NCBI GenBank assembly: GCA_021733705.1
Contig: JAIPKF010000065.1
Coordinates: 1 to 7,652, forward strand
Length of the DNA stretch: 7,652 nt
Reading direction: 5' to 3'
From: Chthoniobacterales bacterium
GTDB lineage: Bacteria > Verrucomicrobiota > Verrucomicrobiia > Chthoniobacterales > UBA6821
The position numbers and the translations under genes were made by a program. The notes beneath the pieces were generated by a model that saw only the letters and a list, made by a program, of their open reading frames with translations, had not been told where the DNA came from and made no database searches. Every line of letters starts with the position of its first letter. The first letter of the stretch is position 1. Of this stretch, positions 1 through 6,519 are shown in pieces.

Positions 1-30
1 CGACGAGCTAGTATGAAACATCCAGGCTAG
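1..30 (+). repeat. Repeat element copy D, right end only
   Basis: The first 30 bases match the right end of the element seen at 6331-6519, 6514-6699 and 7513-7652. The core here, GTATGAAACATCCAGGCTAG (11-30), corresponds to GTATGAAATATCCGGGTTAA in copy B. The rest of the copy lies left of the window. The last bases, CTAG, include the stop codon of fbaB read on the minus strand. Identification rests on this short match alone, but the match is specific and sits in the same position relative to a gene end as copy B does. Confidence 0.7.
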
Positions 31-1091
31 GCGATTGTTACCTCTTTGCAGAGATAGACATCCTGAATGGCTCGAATCAATTGAATTCCCTCATCCATGG
101 GGCGCTGAAAGGCTTTGCGACCGCAGATGAGGCCTGTTCCTCCAGCACGTTTGTTGATCACTGCTGTTTTAACAGCATCAGCAAAATCGTGTTGGCCAGA
201 AGCTCCTCCACTATTGATAAGTCCAGCACGTCCCATATAACAGTTGGCTACTTGATAGCGGCATAAGTCGACAGGATGGTCTGAAGTGAGTTCTGTGTAA
301 ATACGCTCATCAAGCTTGCCGTAGCTTGAATTGCCAGTGTTAAGGGCTTTGTAGCCACCATTGTTTTCAGGTAACTTTTGTTTAATAATATCTGCTTCGA
401 TGGTGACTCCGAGATGATTGGCTTGGCCAGTTAAGTCAGCAGACAAGTGATAGTCTTTGTCTTTATTAAATGCTGGGTTGCGCAAGTAGCACCAGAGGAC
501 AGTTGCCATCCCAAGCTCGTGAGCATGATGAAAGACCTCTGCAACTTCAACAATTTCCTTATCGGCATCTTCAGAGCCAAAATAGATGGTGGCTCCGACT
601 GCAGCTGCACCCATATCATAGGCCTCTTCGACAGTCCCAAACATAATTTCTTGGTGCTTGTTGGGGTAGGTGAGCAGTTCGTTGTGGTTGAGTTTTACAA
701 GAAAAGGAATGTGGTGAGCATACTTACGAGCCACCATTCCAAGGACACCACACGTAGAGGCAACAGCACTGCATCCTGCTTCGATAGCCAATCGTACAAT
801 ATTTTCAGGATCAAAATAGATCGGATTCTTTGCAAAGCTAGCACCAGCAGAATGCTCGACTCCCTGATCCACAGGAAGGATAGAAAGATAGCCAGTCCCA
901 CCAAGGCGACCATGACTATACATCCTCTGCAGATTTCCCAAAGCACGAGGGTTACGGTCCGAATGAGAAAAAATACGATCTACAAAATCAGGCCCGGGTA
1001 AATTCAAAAGCTCTTTTGCAATGGTTGTCGATTTGTGATTCAGGAGTGAATCAGCCTCTGCTCCGAGATATTGTTGAATAGTTGATATCAT
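27..1091 (-). CDS. fbaB: Class I fructose-bisphosphate aldolase, DhnA/FbaB type
   Basis: This 354-residue protein is a cytoplasmic glycolytic/gluconeogenic aldolase that interconverts fructose-1,6-bisphosphate with dihydroxyacetone phosphate and glyceraldehyde-3-phosphate. It resembles Escherichia coli FbaB along its whole length. Visible blocks are GTGYLSILPVDQGVEHSAGA (65-84), VKLNHNE (132-138), GATIYFGSE (166-174), SADLTGQANH (217-226), ADIIKQK with the expected Schiff-base lysine K237, CYMGRAGLINSGGASG (284-299) and GGTGLICGRKAFQR (317-330, phosphate-binding region). Length and C-terminus (...VTIA) are those of the intact family, so the gene is complete. The start is ATG at 1091 with no clear Shine-Dalgarno sequence. 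The TAG stop (29-27) lies inside the end of repeat copy D. It is divergent from the secretion chaperone at 1309. Type DhnA is the aldolase of chlamydiae, which supports the taxonomic guess. Confidence 0.96.
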   Translation of the reverse strand: MISTIQQYLGAEADSLLNHKSTTIAKELLNLPGPDFVDRIFSHSDRNPRALGNLQRMYSHGRLGGTGYLSILPVDQGVEHSAGASFAKNPIYFDPENIVRLAIEAGCSAVASTCGVLGMVARKYAHHIPFLVKLNHNELLTYPNKHQEIMFGTVEEAYDMGAAAVGATIYFGSEDADKEIVEVAEVFHHAHELGMATVLWCYLRNPAFNKDKDYHLSADLTGQANHLGVTIEADIIKQKLPENNGGYKALNTGNSSYGKLDERIYTELTSDHPVDLCRYQVANCYMGRAGLINSGGASGQHDFADAVKTAVINKRAGGTGLICGRKAFQRPMDEGIQLIRAIQDVYLCKEVTIA

Positions 1092-1308
1092 AAAAAAATG
1101 TGAGGTTTTTGAAAATTGTAGCTACTCGGGGCCAATGAACATGGAATATCCGAGCGATGGAAAATTTAAATTAGTAGCATAAGGAGATCTGTACAATTTT
1201 AAAATTGGTTTTTTTTAGATTGAATAAATGACTTCAATAAATTATTCGCTTTAGATTCAGGGGATTTTTTTTGATCCCTTTTTTTAAAAACCATTCACAT
1301 TTCCTAGT
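1092..1308. other. Divergent intergenic region, fbaB / chaperone
   Basis: This 217-base AT-rich gap must hold the promoters of fbaB (minus) and of the chaperone-effector unit (plus). I see no convincing -35/-10 pair; TTGAAT at 1220-1225 is the best plus-strand -35-like hexamer, but it lacks a good partner. A small hairpin, GGGAT (1261-1265) with ATCCC (1274-1278), is followed by a run of seven T (1279-1285) just upstream of the chaperone start. It resembles a weak intrinsic terminator or attenuator on the plus strand, but its five-pair stem is short and no gene precedes it. Confidence 0.4.
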
Positions 1309-1764
1309 ATGTCTTCACCCTATGTATCACTTTTAGAAGCAATCCGAGCTCATTGTAATCTCCCTGAGTTTCCCAACCCACTCCCATCCAATCAGCTTGT
1401 GCTCGAGCTCGAGCAGGGTTGTACGATAACCATTGACTTTGAGGAAGAGACCTCGATGGTTCTTCTCTTTACTGAGATCGGAACCTATCAAATAGATGCT
1501 GAAGCGGCCATTCTCTCGAGCATTGCCCAAGCCAACTTCCTCTGGGCAGCTACCTCAGGAAGCACACTCAGCGCACGCACCGATATTCAGACTGTCTACC
1601 TGGCTCAGCAATTTCCAGTCAACTCCATCGAAGGAGAGCCTTTTGTGGAGCGTGTTGAGGAATTTGCACGTGTTGCTCAACAGTGGAAACTCATAGTAGA
1701 AGGAGTGGAAAAAGGGGGGGTAGCAGAAACTACTGTAGAAGAAAAACCAAGTTCTGAAAGTTAA
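1309..1764 (+). CDS. CesT-family type III secretion chaperone
   Basis: The protein has 151 residues, the usual size of a class I type III secretion chaperone: small, acidic cytoplasmic dimers that bind the N-terminal part of effectors and guide them to the injectisome. The CesT/Tir-chaperone fold pattern is visible: an N-terminal helix (about 4-17), beta strands (LVLELEQGCTITIDFEEE 30-47, MVLLFTEIG 50-58), a helix at 64-78, then the characteristic second half with a small-residue turn and strand (TSGSTLSARTDIQTVYLAQQ, 82-101) and the final helix with the conserved tryptophan (FVERVEEFARVAQQW, 112-126). The last ~20 residues are a charged Ser/Glu-rich tail. A run of seven G (1714-1720) falls at the base of that tail. 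The next gene starts 27 bases downstream and is probably its client. No strong Shine-Dalgarno precedes ATG 1309. Family assignment comes from the pattern, not a database search. Confidence 0.8.
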   Translation: MSSPYVSLLEAIRAHCNLPEFPNPLPSNQLVLELEQGCTITIDFEEETSMVLLFTEIGTYQIDAEAAILSSIAQANFLWAATSGSTLSARTDIQTVYLAQQFPVNSIEGEPFVERVEEFARVAQQWKLIVEGVEKGGVAETTVEEKPSSES

Positions 1765-1791
1765 GATATCTAAAAATCAATTATTATTTTT

Positions 1792-2109
1792 ATGGAATCA
1801 GTAGGACAACAATCATCCACAGGAGGGTTGAAAGACATACTTAACCTTGATAAGGATACCAGAGAAGTTTCAATAAATGGTAATAGATACGTAGCTGGTG
1901 GGGAGAAACCAACAGGATTTTTCTCTAGCCTCACAATGGCTTTCAGATGCTTCTTTCGAAGTAACGACGAGGAGAGTAAGAACAACGCTGTTTTTAGACA
2001 GGTTGTAAATGATATTAACATCTTTTTAGGAAAGGTAGGGCTCAAGAATTTAATGAAAAAATGCAGTCAAAAATTGACATGGGGTCTCCTCTCACCAAGG
2101 GAGCTTTAA
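1792..2109 (+). CDS. Probable type III effector, N-terminal part (frameshifted from 2061-2591)
   Basis: This 105-residue reading frame starts 27 bases after the chaperone stop. Residues 1-11 (MESVGQQSSTG) are small and polar, like many type III secretion signals. Residues 12-80 hold no domain I recognise, with a short aromatic stretch FFSSLTMAFRCFF (43-55). Up to about residue 81 (base 2034) the frame looks coding; after that the better sequence (GRAQEFNEKMQSK...) continues in the next frame, which is open from 2019 and runs to 2591. One extra base at the G pair 2034-2035 would join both frames into a single protein of about 266 residues. I therefore read this as the N-terminal half of one effector gene, either interrupted by a real mutation, by a sequencing error, or joined by slippage. 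It could alternatively be a separate small gene. There is no Shine-Dalgarno sequence. Confidence 0.6.
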   Translation: MESVGQQSSTGGLKDILNLDKDTREVSINGNRYVAGGEKPTGFFSSLTMAFRCFFRSNDEESKNNAVFRQVVNDINIFLGKVGLKNLMKKCSQKLTWGLLSPREL

Positions 2110-2591
2110 TGCGATTTCTGGCATTCGATGAGCAAGTGGCGCTTGGACTGACTTCGAAAGACAGTGAATCAACTTTGTATGTTAGTAGCTCCTCGAGTGT
2201 TATTAAAAATTCAATTACTAATAATCAAAATGTAGGAGCAGGTCGTAAAAGTGATTCAAATGGAAATGCTAAACAGAATTCAGAATCAAAAAGCTCAGCG
2301 ACTTATGCTGCAAAAACTAGAAAAGATTCTGGGAACACTGCTCAGATTAAAAATAATGAATTAGAGAAAAAAACGGCAGTTGCATTCAATTCAAAATCAT
2401 CACAAAAGCAGCAGAATGTTTCAGAACCACTAGAAGCTCTTGTTAATAGAGGTGAAAGACTGGAAGGTCTTGATAAGCAAGGCGCAAAACTTACGGGGTT
2501 ATCAGGTGTTTTTAGAGGTAATGCCGGTGCACTATTAGAAAAAAAAGAACAAGAAAATAGAAATTGGAATTGGTTGTGGCCTTTTAGATAA
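2061..2591 (+). CDS. Putative effector with C-terminal R-SNARE-like coiled coil
   Basis: This 176-residue frame is open from 2019 and probably continues the gene beginning at 1792; ATG 2061 has no ribosome binding site. Residues 1-35 look helical. Residues 36-115 are a low-complexity Ser/Asn/Lys linker. Residues 120-158 match the second half of a VAMP/synaptobrevin SNARE motif without gaps. Taking R130 as the ionic zero layer, the expected a/d positions hold V120 (-3), L124 (-2), L127 (-1), L134 (+1), L137 (+2), G141 (+3), L144 (+4), S148 (+5), F151 (+6), A155 (+7) and L158 (+8). VAMP2 has M46, V50, V53, R56, L60, L63, A67, L70, A74, F77, A81, L84 at those sites. A polar, aromatic tail (RNWNWLWPFR, 167-176) follows instead of a transmembrane anchor. 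The chaperone upstream suggests secretion into the host, where it could bind host Q-SNAREs; that role is inference. Confidence 0.7.
   Translation: MQSKIDMGSPLTKGALMRFLAFDEQVALGLTSKDSESTLYVSSSSSVIKNSITNNQNVGAGRKSDSNGNAKQNSESKSSATYAAKTRKDSGNTAQIKNNELEKKTAVAFNSKSSQKQQNVSEPLEALVNRGERLEGLDKQGAKLTGLSGVFRGNAGALLEKKEQENRNWNWLWPFR
2418..2534 (+). other. R-SNARE-like motif, layers -3 to +8
   Basis: This segment encodes V120 to L158 of the 2061-2591 product. It contains the core LVNRGERLEGLDKQGAKL, comparable with VLERDQKLSELDDRADAL of VAMP2, and then VFRGNAGALL, comparable with QFETSAAKL. The zero-layer arginine codon is AGA at 2448-2450. The N-terminal layers (-7 to -4) are not recognisable, and a proline at residue 123 (layer position -7 relative to the arginine in sequence) may cap the helix. 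Only the membrane-proximal half of the motif is therefore present. Confidence 0.7.
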
Positions 2592-2639
2592 GGGGAATGA
2601 TCAGAAATGGGCTCCGGCTAGTAATCTAATAAAAGCAAT

Positions 2640-2677
2640 TCCCAAGGAAGTTCAATATTGAAGTTGGGATTTTTTTT
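2640..2677 (+). terminator. Intrinsic terminator of the chaperone-effector unit
   Basis: TCCCAA (2640-2645) pairs with TTGGGA (2664-2669), and the inner palindrome TTCAATATTGAA (2651-2662) can extend the structure. A run of eight T (2670-2677) follows directly. It stands 50 bases after the effector stop and before the convergent end of ilvC. The T-run is on the plus strand only, so it mainly serves the effector transcript. Confidence 0.75.
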
Positions 2678-2699
2678 GTCACTATTTTTAGCCTAACCC

Positions 2700-3686
2700 C
2701 TATTTTTTCCTATTTTTCCGGAGGCGTTTTCCCACTGTTTCGATAGGATGCTCTTCTCCTTTTTTAAGAAGAGCATGATAATTTTTGCGGCCTTTCTTAT
2801 ATTCATTCATCCAATCTTGGGCAAACTGACCCGATTGAATATGATGAAGTACTTGTTTCATCCGTTTTTTTACGGAAGCATCGATAATCTTAGGTCCTAC
2901 AGCGACATCCCCATATTTTGCTGTTTCAGAAATGGAGGAACGCATTCCACTAATGCCAGATTCGTGAATGAGATCAACGGTTAGTTTTAATTCATGGAGT
3001 ACTTCGAAATAAGCGATCTCAGGCTGATAACCTTGCTCCACAAGTGTTTCAAAGCCTGCATGAATAAGGGCACTGATTCCACCACAGAGAATAGTTTGTT
3101 CACCGAAAAGATCGGTTTCTGTCTCTTCACGAAAGGTTGTTTCTAAGACACCAGCACGTGTGCTTCCGATCCCTTTAGCCCATGCAAGGGCCACTTTTTT
3201 GGAGTTCTGAGAAGGATCTTGATGGATAGCAATGAGTGCAGGAACCCCTTTTCCTTTAATAAACTGCTGGCGAACTATCGATCCTGGACCTTTAGGGGCG
3301 ACCATAATCACATTAATCTCTTTTTTAGGAGAGATGGTTTTGTAATGAATGGCAAAACCGTGGCTGAGTAAAATAGTTTTTCCTCGAGTGAGATAAGGGG
3401 CTACCTCTGTTTCGAAAACAGATGCGATTTTGAGATCTGGAAGAGCAAGAAAAATAATATCAGCCCTCTTGACTGCTTCTGCAGTATCCATGACTTTAAA
3501 TCCTAGCTTGGAGGCCACCGAGCGACTTTTGCTTTTTGGATAAAGTCCGATGATAATATTGATTCCACTCTCCTTGAGATTGAGTGCCTGAGCATGGCCT
3601 TGAGAACCAAAACCGATTACAGCGCAACACTTGTCTTTAAGATATTTTAACTGAGCATCTTTATTAGTGAAGATTTTAGCAGGCAT
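2700..3686 (-). CDS. ilvC: Ketol-acid reductoisomerase (class I)
   Basis: This 328-residue enzyme of branched-chain amino acid synthesis isomerises and reduces 2-acetolactate (or 2-aceto-2-hydroxybutyrate) using NAD(P)H and Mg2+. The length is that of the short class I form. Visible motifs are the Rossmann loop GFGSQGHAQALNL (25-37), the cofactor-specificity loop GLYPKSKS (47-54), the catalytic-histidine motif LSHGFAIHY (107-115, H109), APKGPGSIVRQQF (130-142), metal ligands in ETDLFGEQ (D192, E196) and YFEVLHELKL (E228, E232), and the substrate-binding serines of RSSIS (249-253). The C-terminus is basic (KRLRKNRKK). All key residues are present, so it should be active. The start is ATG at 3686; a promoter-like pair lies at 3729-3757. 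No other ilv or leu gene is in the window, so its pathway context is unknown. It is convergent with the effector gene. Confidence 0.96.
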   Translation of the reverse strand: MPAKIFTNKDAQLKYLKDKCCAVIGFGSQGHAQALNLKESGINIIIGLYPKSKSRSVASKLGFKVMDTAEAVKRADIIFLALPDLKIASVFETEVAPYLTRGKTILLSHGFAIHYKTISPKKEINVIMVAPKGPGSIVRQQFIKGKGVPALIAIHQDPSQNSKKVALAWAKGIGSTRAGVLETTFREETETDLFGEQTILCGGISALIHAGFETLVEQGYQPEIAYFEVLHELKLTVDLIHESGISGMRSSISETAKYGDVAVGPKIIDASVKKRMKQVLHHIQSGQFAQDWMNEYKKGRKNYHALLKKGEEHPIETVGKRLRKNRKK

Positions 3687-3728
3687 ACGAAAATGTTAAA
3701 GAGAGTTATTAACCCAGATGTTCCATTG

Positions 3729-3757
3729 ATCATCGAGGAGTGAGGAAGTTTTGTAAA
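3729..3757 (-). promoter_or_regulatory. Putative sigma-70-type promoter of ilvC
   Basis: On the minus strand TTTACA (3757-3752) is separated by 17 bases from GATGAT (3734-3729); they match the -35 and -10 consensus at five and four of six positions. Transcription would start near 3722, leaving a leader of about 36 bases before ilvC. The 131-base gap after the cysteine desulfurase stop also suggests an independent transcript. This is pattern only. Confidence 0.4.
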
Positions 3758-3817
3758 AAACATTCTCAAAAAAGTCCCGATATCATTGCCATTGCTTCTA
3801 TTTGGGAATCTAGAATT

Positions 3818-4954
3818 TCAGAGAGCAAGTTCCCTGAGTTTTTGGACCACACGTGGAATGATATTTAAGGCATGGTCTATTTCCTCCTCAGTGGAAAAAC
3901 GCCCAATAGAAAAGCGAAGGCTGGAGTTTACTTCATCACGAGTAAGTCCCATTGCAGAGAGGACATGGGAGGGGGTTTTTAATTTTGTATTGCAGGCTGA
4001 ACCAGAAGAACAGCAGAGACCTTCTTGGTCTAAAAGAAGGAGAGCCTCCACTGCTTGGATCCCGCGAAAGCAGAGGTTGCTTGTATTGGAGAGGCGATTT
4101 CTTTTTTCTCCATGGAGAGAGACCCCTTCCATCTTTTCTAATAATGTTTTTTCAAAGCGATCGCGTAAGGCGCATTGACGCTTCATTTCAAGAGGGAGCA
4201 TCTGGTGTGCTAGTTCTGCTGCTTTTCCTAACGCAATGCAGGAAGCAACATTTTCAGTGCCAGCGCGGCGTCCATTTTCCTGAGAGCCTGGAAAAAGAGG
4301 TGTAAAGAGAGTGTGACGGTGTACATAGAGTGCACCGATCCCCTTGGGAGCATAGATTTTGTGGCCCGAGAGCGAAAGATAGTCAATAGGAAGGGTCGAT
4401 AAATCGATTGGTATCTTTCCGATAGCTTGAACTGCATCGAAATGAAGAGTTACTTTTTTTCTTTGTGTGATCTCAATGATTTTTTCTATTGGAAAAATAA
4501 CGCCAGTTTCATTATTGGCCCAAATCAAGGAGACAAGTGCTGTTGTCGGAGTGATTGCCTCCTCTAATGCATCCAGTGAGAGTATTCCTGTGGAATCAAC
4601 TGAAAGCTGTGTGATCTCATAACCGTGAGTTTCATAAACCTGACACAGATTGAGTGTAGCACTATGTTCTGTAGCAGATGTTACAATGTGACGTTTTGCT
4701 GGATCAGCGCTTAGAGCTGAATGAAATGCTGTTGCTATTGATTCGGTGGCACCACTTGTAAAAAGAAGTTCGCTAGAGCGAGCTCCTAAAAGTCGTGCCA
4801 CTTGGGTATGCGCTTCCATGAGAGCATGAGCTGCAGTCCGTCCGAGAGTGCACATGCTAGAGGGATTTCCAAACTCCTTTTCCATAAAAGGGAGCATTGC
4901 TGCATGTACCCCTGGGTCAATAGGAGTTGTTGCATTGTAATCAAGGTAGAGCAT
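3818..4954 (-). CDS. nifS: Cysteine desulfurase, NifS/IscS family
   Basis: This PLP enzyme removes sulfur from cysteine as an enzyme persulfide for Fe-S cluster or thio-cofactor assembly. The reading frame is open up to 5101, but the family begins at MLYLDYNATTP, so I take the internal ATG at 4954 (378 residues); the 49 codons upstream overlap the DUF983 gene and show no similarity. Motifs: FTSGATESI (65-73), TSATEHSA with PLP-stacking H97, WANNETG (145-151), HFDAVQ (D173, Q176), SGHKIYAPKG with the PLP lysine K199, GRRAGTEN (228-235) and SSGSAC with catalytic C321, followed by PSHVL as in group I enzymes. All catalytic residues are present. It starts one base after the DUF983 stop, which suggests translational coupling. 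No scaffold (IscU/NifU) or regulator gene is adjacent, so its sulfur acceptor is not indicated. Confidence 0.95.
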   Translation of the reverse strand: MLYLDYNATTPIDPGVHAAMLPFMEKEFGNPSSMCTLGRTAAHALMEAHTQVARLLGARSSELLFTSGATESIATAFHSALSADPAKRHIVTSATEHSATLNLCQVYETHGYEITQLSVDSTGILSLDALEEAITPTTALVSLIWANNETGVIFPIEKIIEITQRKKVTLHFDAVQAIGKIPIDLSTLPIDYLSLSGHKIYAPKGIGALYVHRHTLFTPLFPGSQENGRRAGTENVASCIALGKAAELAHQMLPLEMKRQCALRDRFEKTLLEKMEGVSLHGEKRNRLSNTSNLCFRGIQAVEALLLLDQEGLCCSSGSACNTKLKTPSHVLSAMGLTRDEVNSSLRFSIGRFSTEEEIDHALNIIPRVVQKLRELAL

Positions 4955-4955
4955 G

Positions 4956-5483
4956 TTACTTGTTGTTTGCTGTGGCCAAGAGACGTTTTTCTTTGTGTTG
5001 CAGAATATTTTTGCCTTCTCCACTTGGTGGAATCGGCTGTGGCGGTTGAGGTGCAGTATCGTCTCGGCCATGATCTCCCTCTTCTTTGATGTGAGGATCA
5101 CAAAAAAGATCGATTGCTAGAAATAGAGATTTGGCATGTCGGGCAAAAAAGAAATTAAAAAGAATGATAGGAATGATAACGAGTCCCATTAAGTACCAAA
5201 TAGGAATTTCATAAAGAGACTCTAAAACAAGATAAATAGTAATTCCCAGAAGGCTTCCTAGCCCATAGTTGATAGCCCAGATGGACATTAAAAAATAACC
5301 AGGTTCTCGCTCATAGGGATAGCCACAACGAGGGCAACCATCTAATGGGGTGAACCAGTCACGTAGCGAACGGGTTTTTAATAGTGGAATAAATATAGGA
5401 GAAATACCACAAAGAGGACAACGAAGTCGCATTGCACGCCATAAAAAGAGCATGGCGCGATGTAAAGGGGAAGAAGTTTTCAC
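4956..5483 (-). CDS. DUF983-type zinc-ribbon membrane protein
   Basis: This 175-residue protein has the DUF983 layout: a conserved RCPLCG motif (21-26) near the N-terminus, a second CPRCG (49-53), which together could bind zinc, then two hydrophobic segments (about 63-87 and 93-116) likely to cross the membrane. A polar tail (128-175) with a proline-rich patch QPPQPIPP follows and is longer than I would expect for the family. The biochemical role of DUF983 is unknown to me. The assigned start is GTG at 5483; ATG at 5453 (residue 11) is an alternative that keeps all motifs. It lies 22 bases after the secreted-protein gene and one base before the cysteine desulfurase, so the three are probably co-transcribed. 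Confidence 0.75.
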   Translation of the reverse strand: MKTSSPLHRAMLFLWRAMRLRCPLCGISPIFIPLLKTRSLRDWFTPLDGCPRCGYPYEREPGYFLMSIWAINYGLGSLLGITIYLVLESLYEIPIWYLMGLVIIPIILFNFFFARHAKSLFLAIDLFCDPHIKEEGDHGRDDTAPQPPQPIPPSGEGKNILQHKEKRLLATANNK

Positions 5484-5505
5484 TGTAATGAATGGGGTAA
5501 CTGAA

Positions 5506-6240
5506 TTATTGAGCCCAATGTCCGTGAGGCATCAGTGAAGGATGCCAGGAGGGATCGTCGCTGCCACTATAGTCAGTTGGTCCTATCGCTCCAATCATCG
5601 GTTGCTTTATATTTCGGCGCCAGCATTTACTCATGCTTTCTCCAGTGTGACATCCCCAGCTTTTAATGAAGGCATGAGGGGCAAAGTCGATCGGATGAAT
5701 TTCATGGAGCTCTTTTTCATGTAGCCAAACTTTGGAACCAGTATCGATTTGATTGCTATAATCAAACATGAAGCAGGCACGATTTGAATGACCAAAATAT
5801 TCAAAATCGACGATCTTTACACGGTCTCGTGGTTGGCCATGATTGAGATAATTGATGAGCTGCTGATGCGAATTAAAGAAAACCAGGTGGAGGTCATATT
5901 TTTTTTGGACTGAAATAATATCAGCCATAAGGTCTCTTTTTTCTTGGCGTGCTCCACGTCGTTCATAGCTAGGTCGAAAAACAAGCCACGTGATCAAAGC
6001 TCGAGGACCCTCCTTGGTACGCAGTTCACTCAAACGAATTCGTGATGCATGGACAAAATTAGCCCACCAATGATCATGAGGCGTTTTTTTAAAATGCTCC
6101 CATTCGATGAGTGAAGGTCCTCCGGTAACAATGATATATTCTGGCTCAACATGTACCAAAGGCTCAGCATGAGCTGCTTTGCAAGTAAGCAACAGCATGC
6201 AAAAAGAAAAGAGAAGATTTTTGTTCAAGCGAAGAATCAC
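5506..6240 (-). CDS. Secreted protein of unknown function, possible clan CD peptidase-like fold
   Basis: I do not recognise this 244-residue protein with certainty. It has a clear Sec signal peptide: basic start (RLNKN), hydrophobic core LLFSFCMLLL (9-18) and cleavage site AHA-EP at 25/26. The mature part has alternating hydrophobic strands. VDFEYFGHSNRACF (144-157) and FIKSWGCHTGESMSKCW (191-207) resemble the His and Cys motifs of caspase/gingipain/CHAT-like (clan CD) cysteine peptidases: a hydrophobic strand ending in GH, later a strand ending in GC, with H151 and C197 as a possible dyad. GAIGPTDYSG (217-226) follows where that fold often has another strand. A peptidase role is inference. 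The start is GTG at 6240; the next ATG would remove most of the signal peptide. It is probably the first gene of an operon with the DUF983 protein and cysteine desulfurase. The upstream gap 6241-6330 shows TATATT near the start but no firm promoter. Confidence 0.7.
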   Translation of the reverse strand: MILRLNKNLLFSFCMLLLTCKAAHAEPLVHVEPEYIIVTGGPSLIEWEHFKKTPHDHWWANFVHASRIRLSELRTKEGPRALITWLVFRPSYERRGARQEKRDLMADIISVQKKYDLHLVFFNSHQQLINYLNHGQPRDRVKIVDFEYFGHSNRACFMFDYSNQIDTGSKVWLHEKELHEIHPIDFAPHAFIKSWGCHTGESMSKCWRRNIKQPMIGAIGPTDYSGSDDPSWHPSLMPHGHWAQ

Positions 6241-6330
6241 GTAATTCTAATATAAAATGCTAACTTCAGATGATAAATGAATCGATGCTCACGGATTAGT
6301 TCAAGGTAAAAATTCATCGAATAGAGAGAC

Positions 6331-6519
6331 GATAACCCACCTATTTCACACTAAATCTATTACGGCTTGTGGAAAGCTCATCATTACTGCGTTGAGCTCG
6401 AAGTCTTCCTCGGGCTGTATGTACTCATACAGCCCGGCATCACAATCCTTCGTCCGCCTTGTACTAATAAGCTTTGCACCGCGCCTCATGACGATTCAGC
6501 ATGAAATATGCGGGTTAAC
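6331..6519 (+). repeat. Repeat element copy A (~189 bp, terminal inverted repeats)
   Basis: The left end GATAACCCACCTATTTCACAC-like sequence (6331-6351) is a degraded version (16 of 21 positions) of the left end of copy B. The right end (6499-6519) differs from that of copy B at two positions. A perfect 11-bp hairpin, CGGGCTGTATG (6411-6421) and CATACAGCCCG (6426-6436), lies in the middle. Bases 6426-6519 match the reverse complement of copy C with about five mismatches in 94. No transposase is encoded, so this is a MITE- or REP-like non-autonomous element. Confidence 0.8.

Noticed and set aside
447..1001. 184-codon plus-strand reading frame opposite fbaB
   Set aside because: It is antisense to a complete, well-conserved aldolase, and its translation shows no domain or composition of a real protein.
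1261..1285. Short hairpin plus T-run upstream of the chaperone as a true terminator
   Set aside because: The stem is only five pairs in an AT-rich leader, and no plus-strand gene precedes it. Listed only as a possible weak attenuator within the intergenic entry.
3786..4305. Plus-strand reading frames opposite the cysteine desulfurase
   Set aside because: They are shadows of a highly conserved minus-strand gene with all catalytic motifs, and are rich in Arg/Ser/Leu without recognisable features.
4955..5101. Longer N-terminus for the cysteine desulfurase (start at 5101)
   Set aside because: The extra 49 residues overlap the DUF983 gene, show no family similarity, and the family starts at MLYLDYNATTP encoded from 4954.
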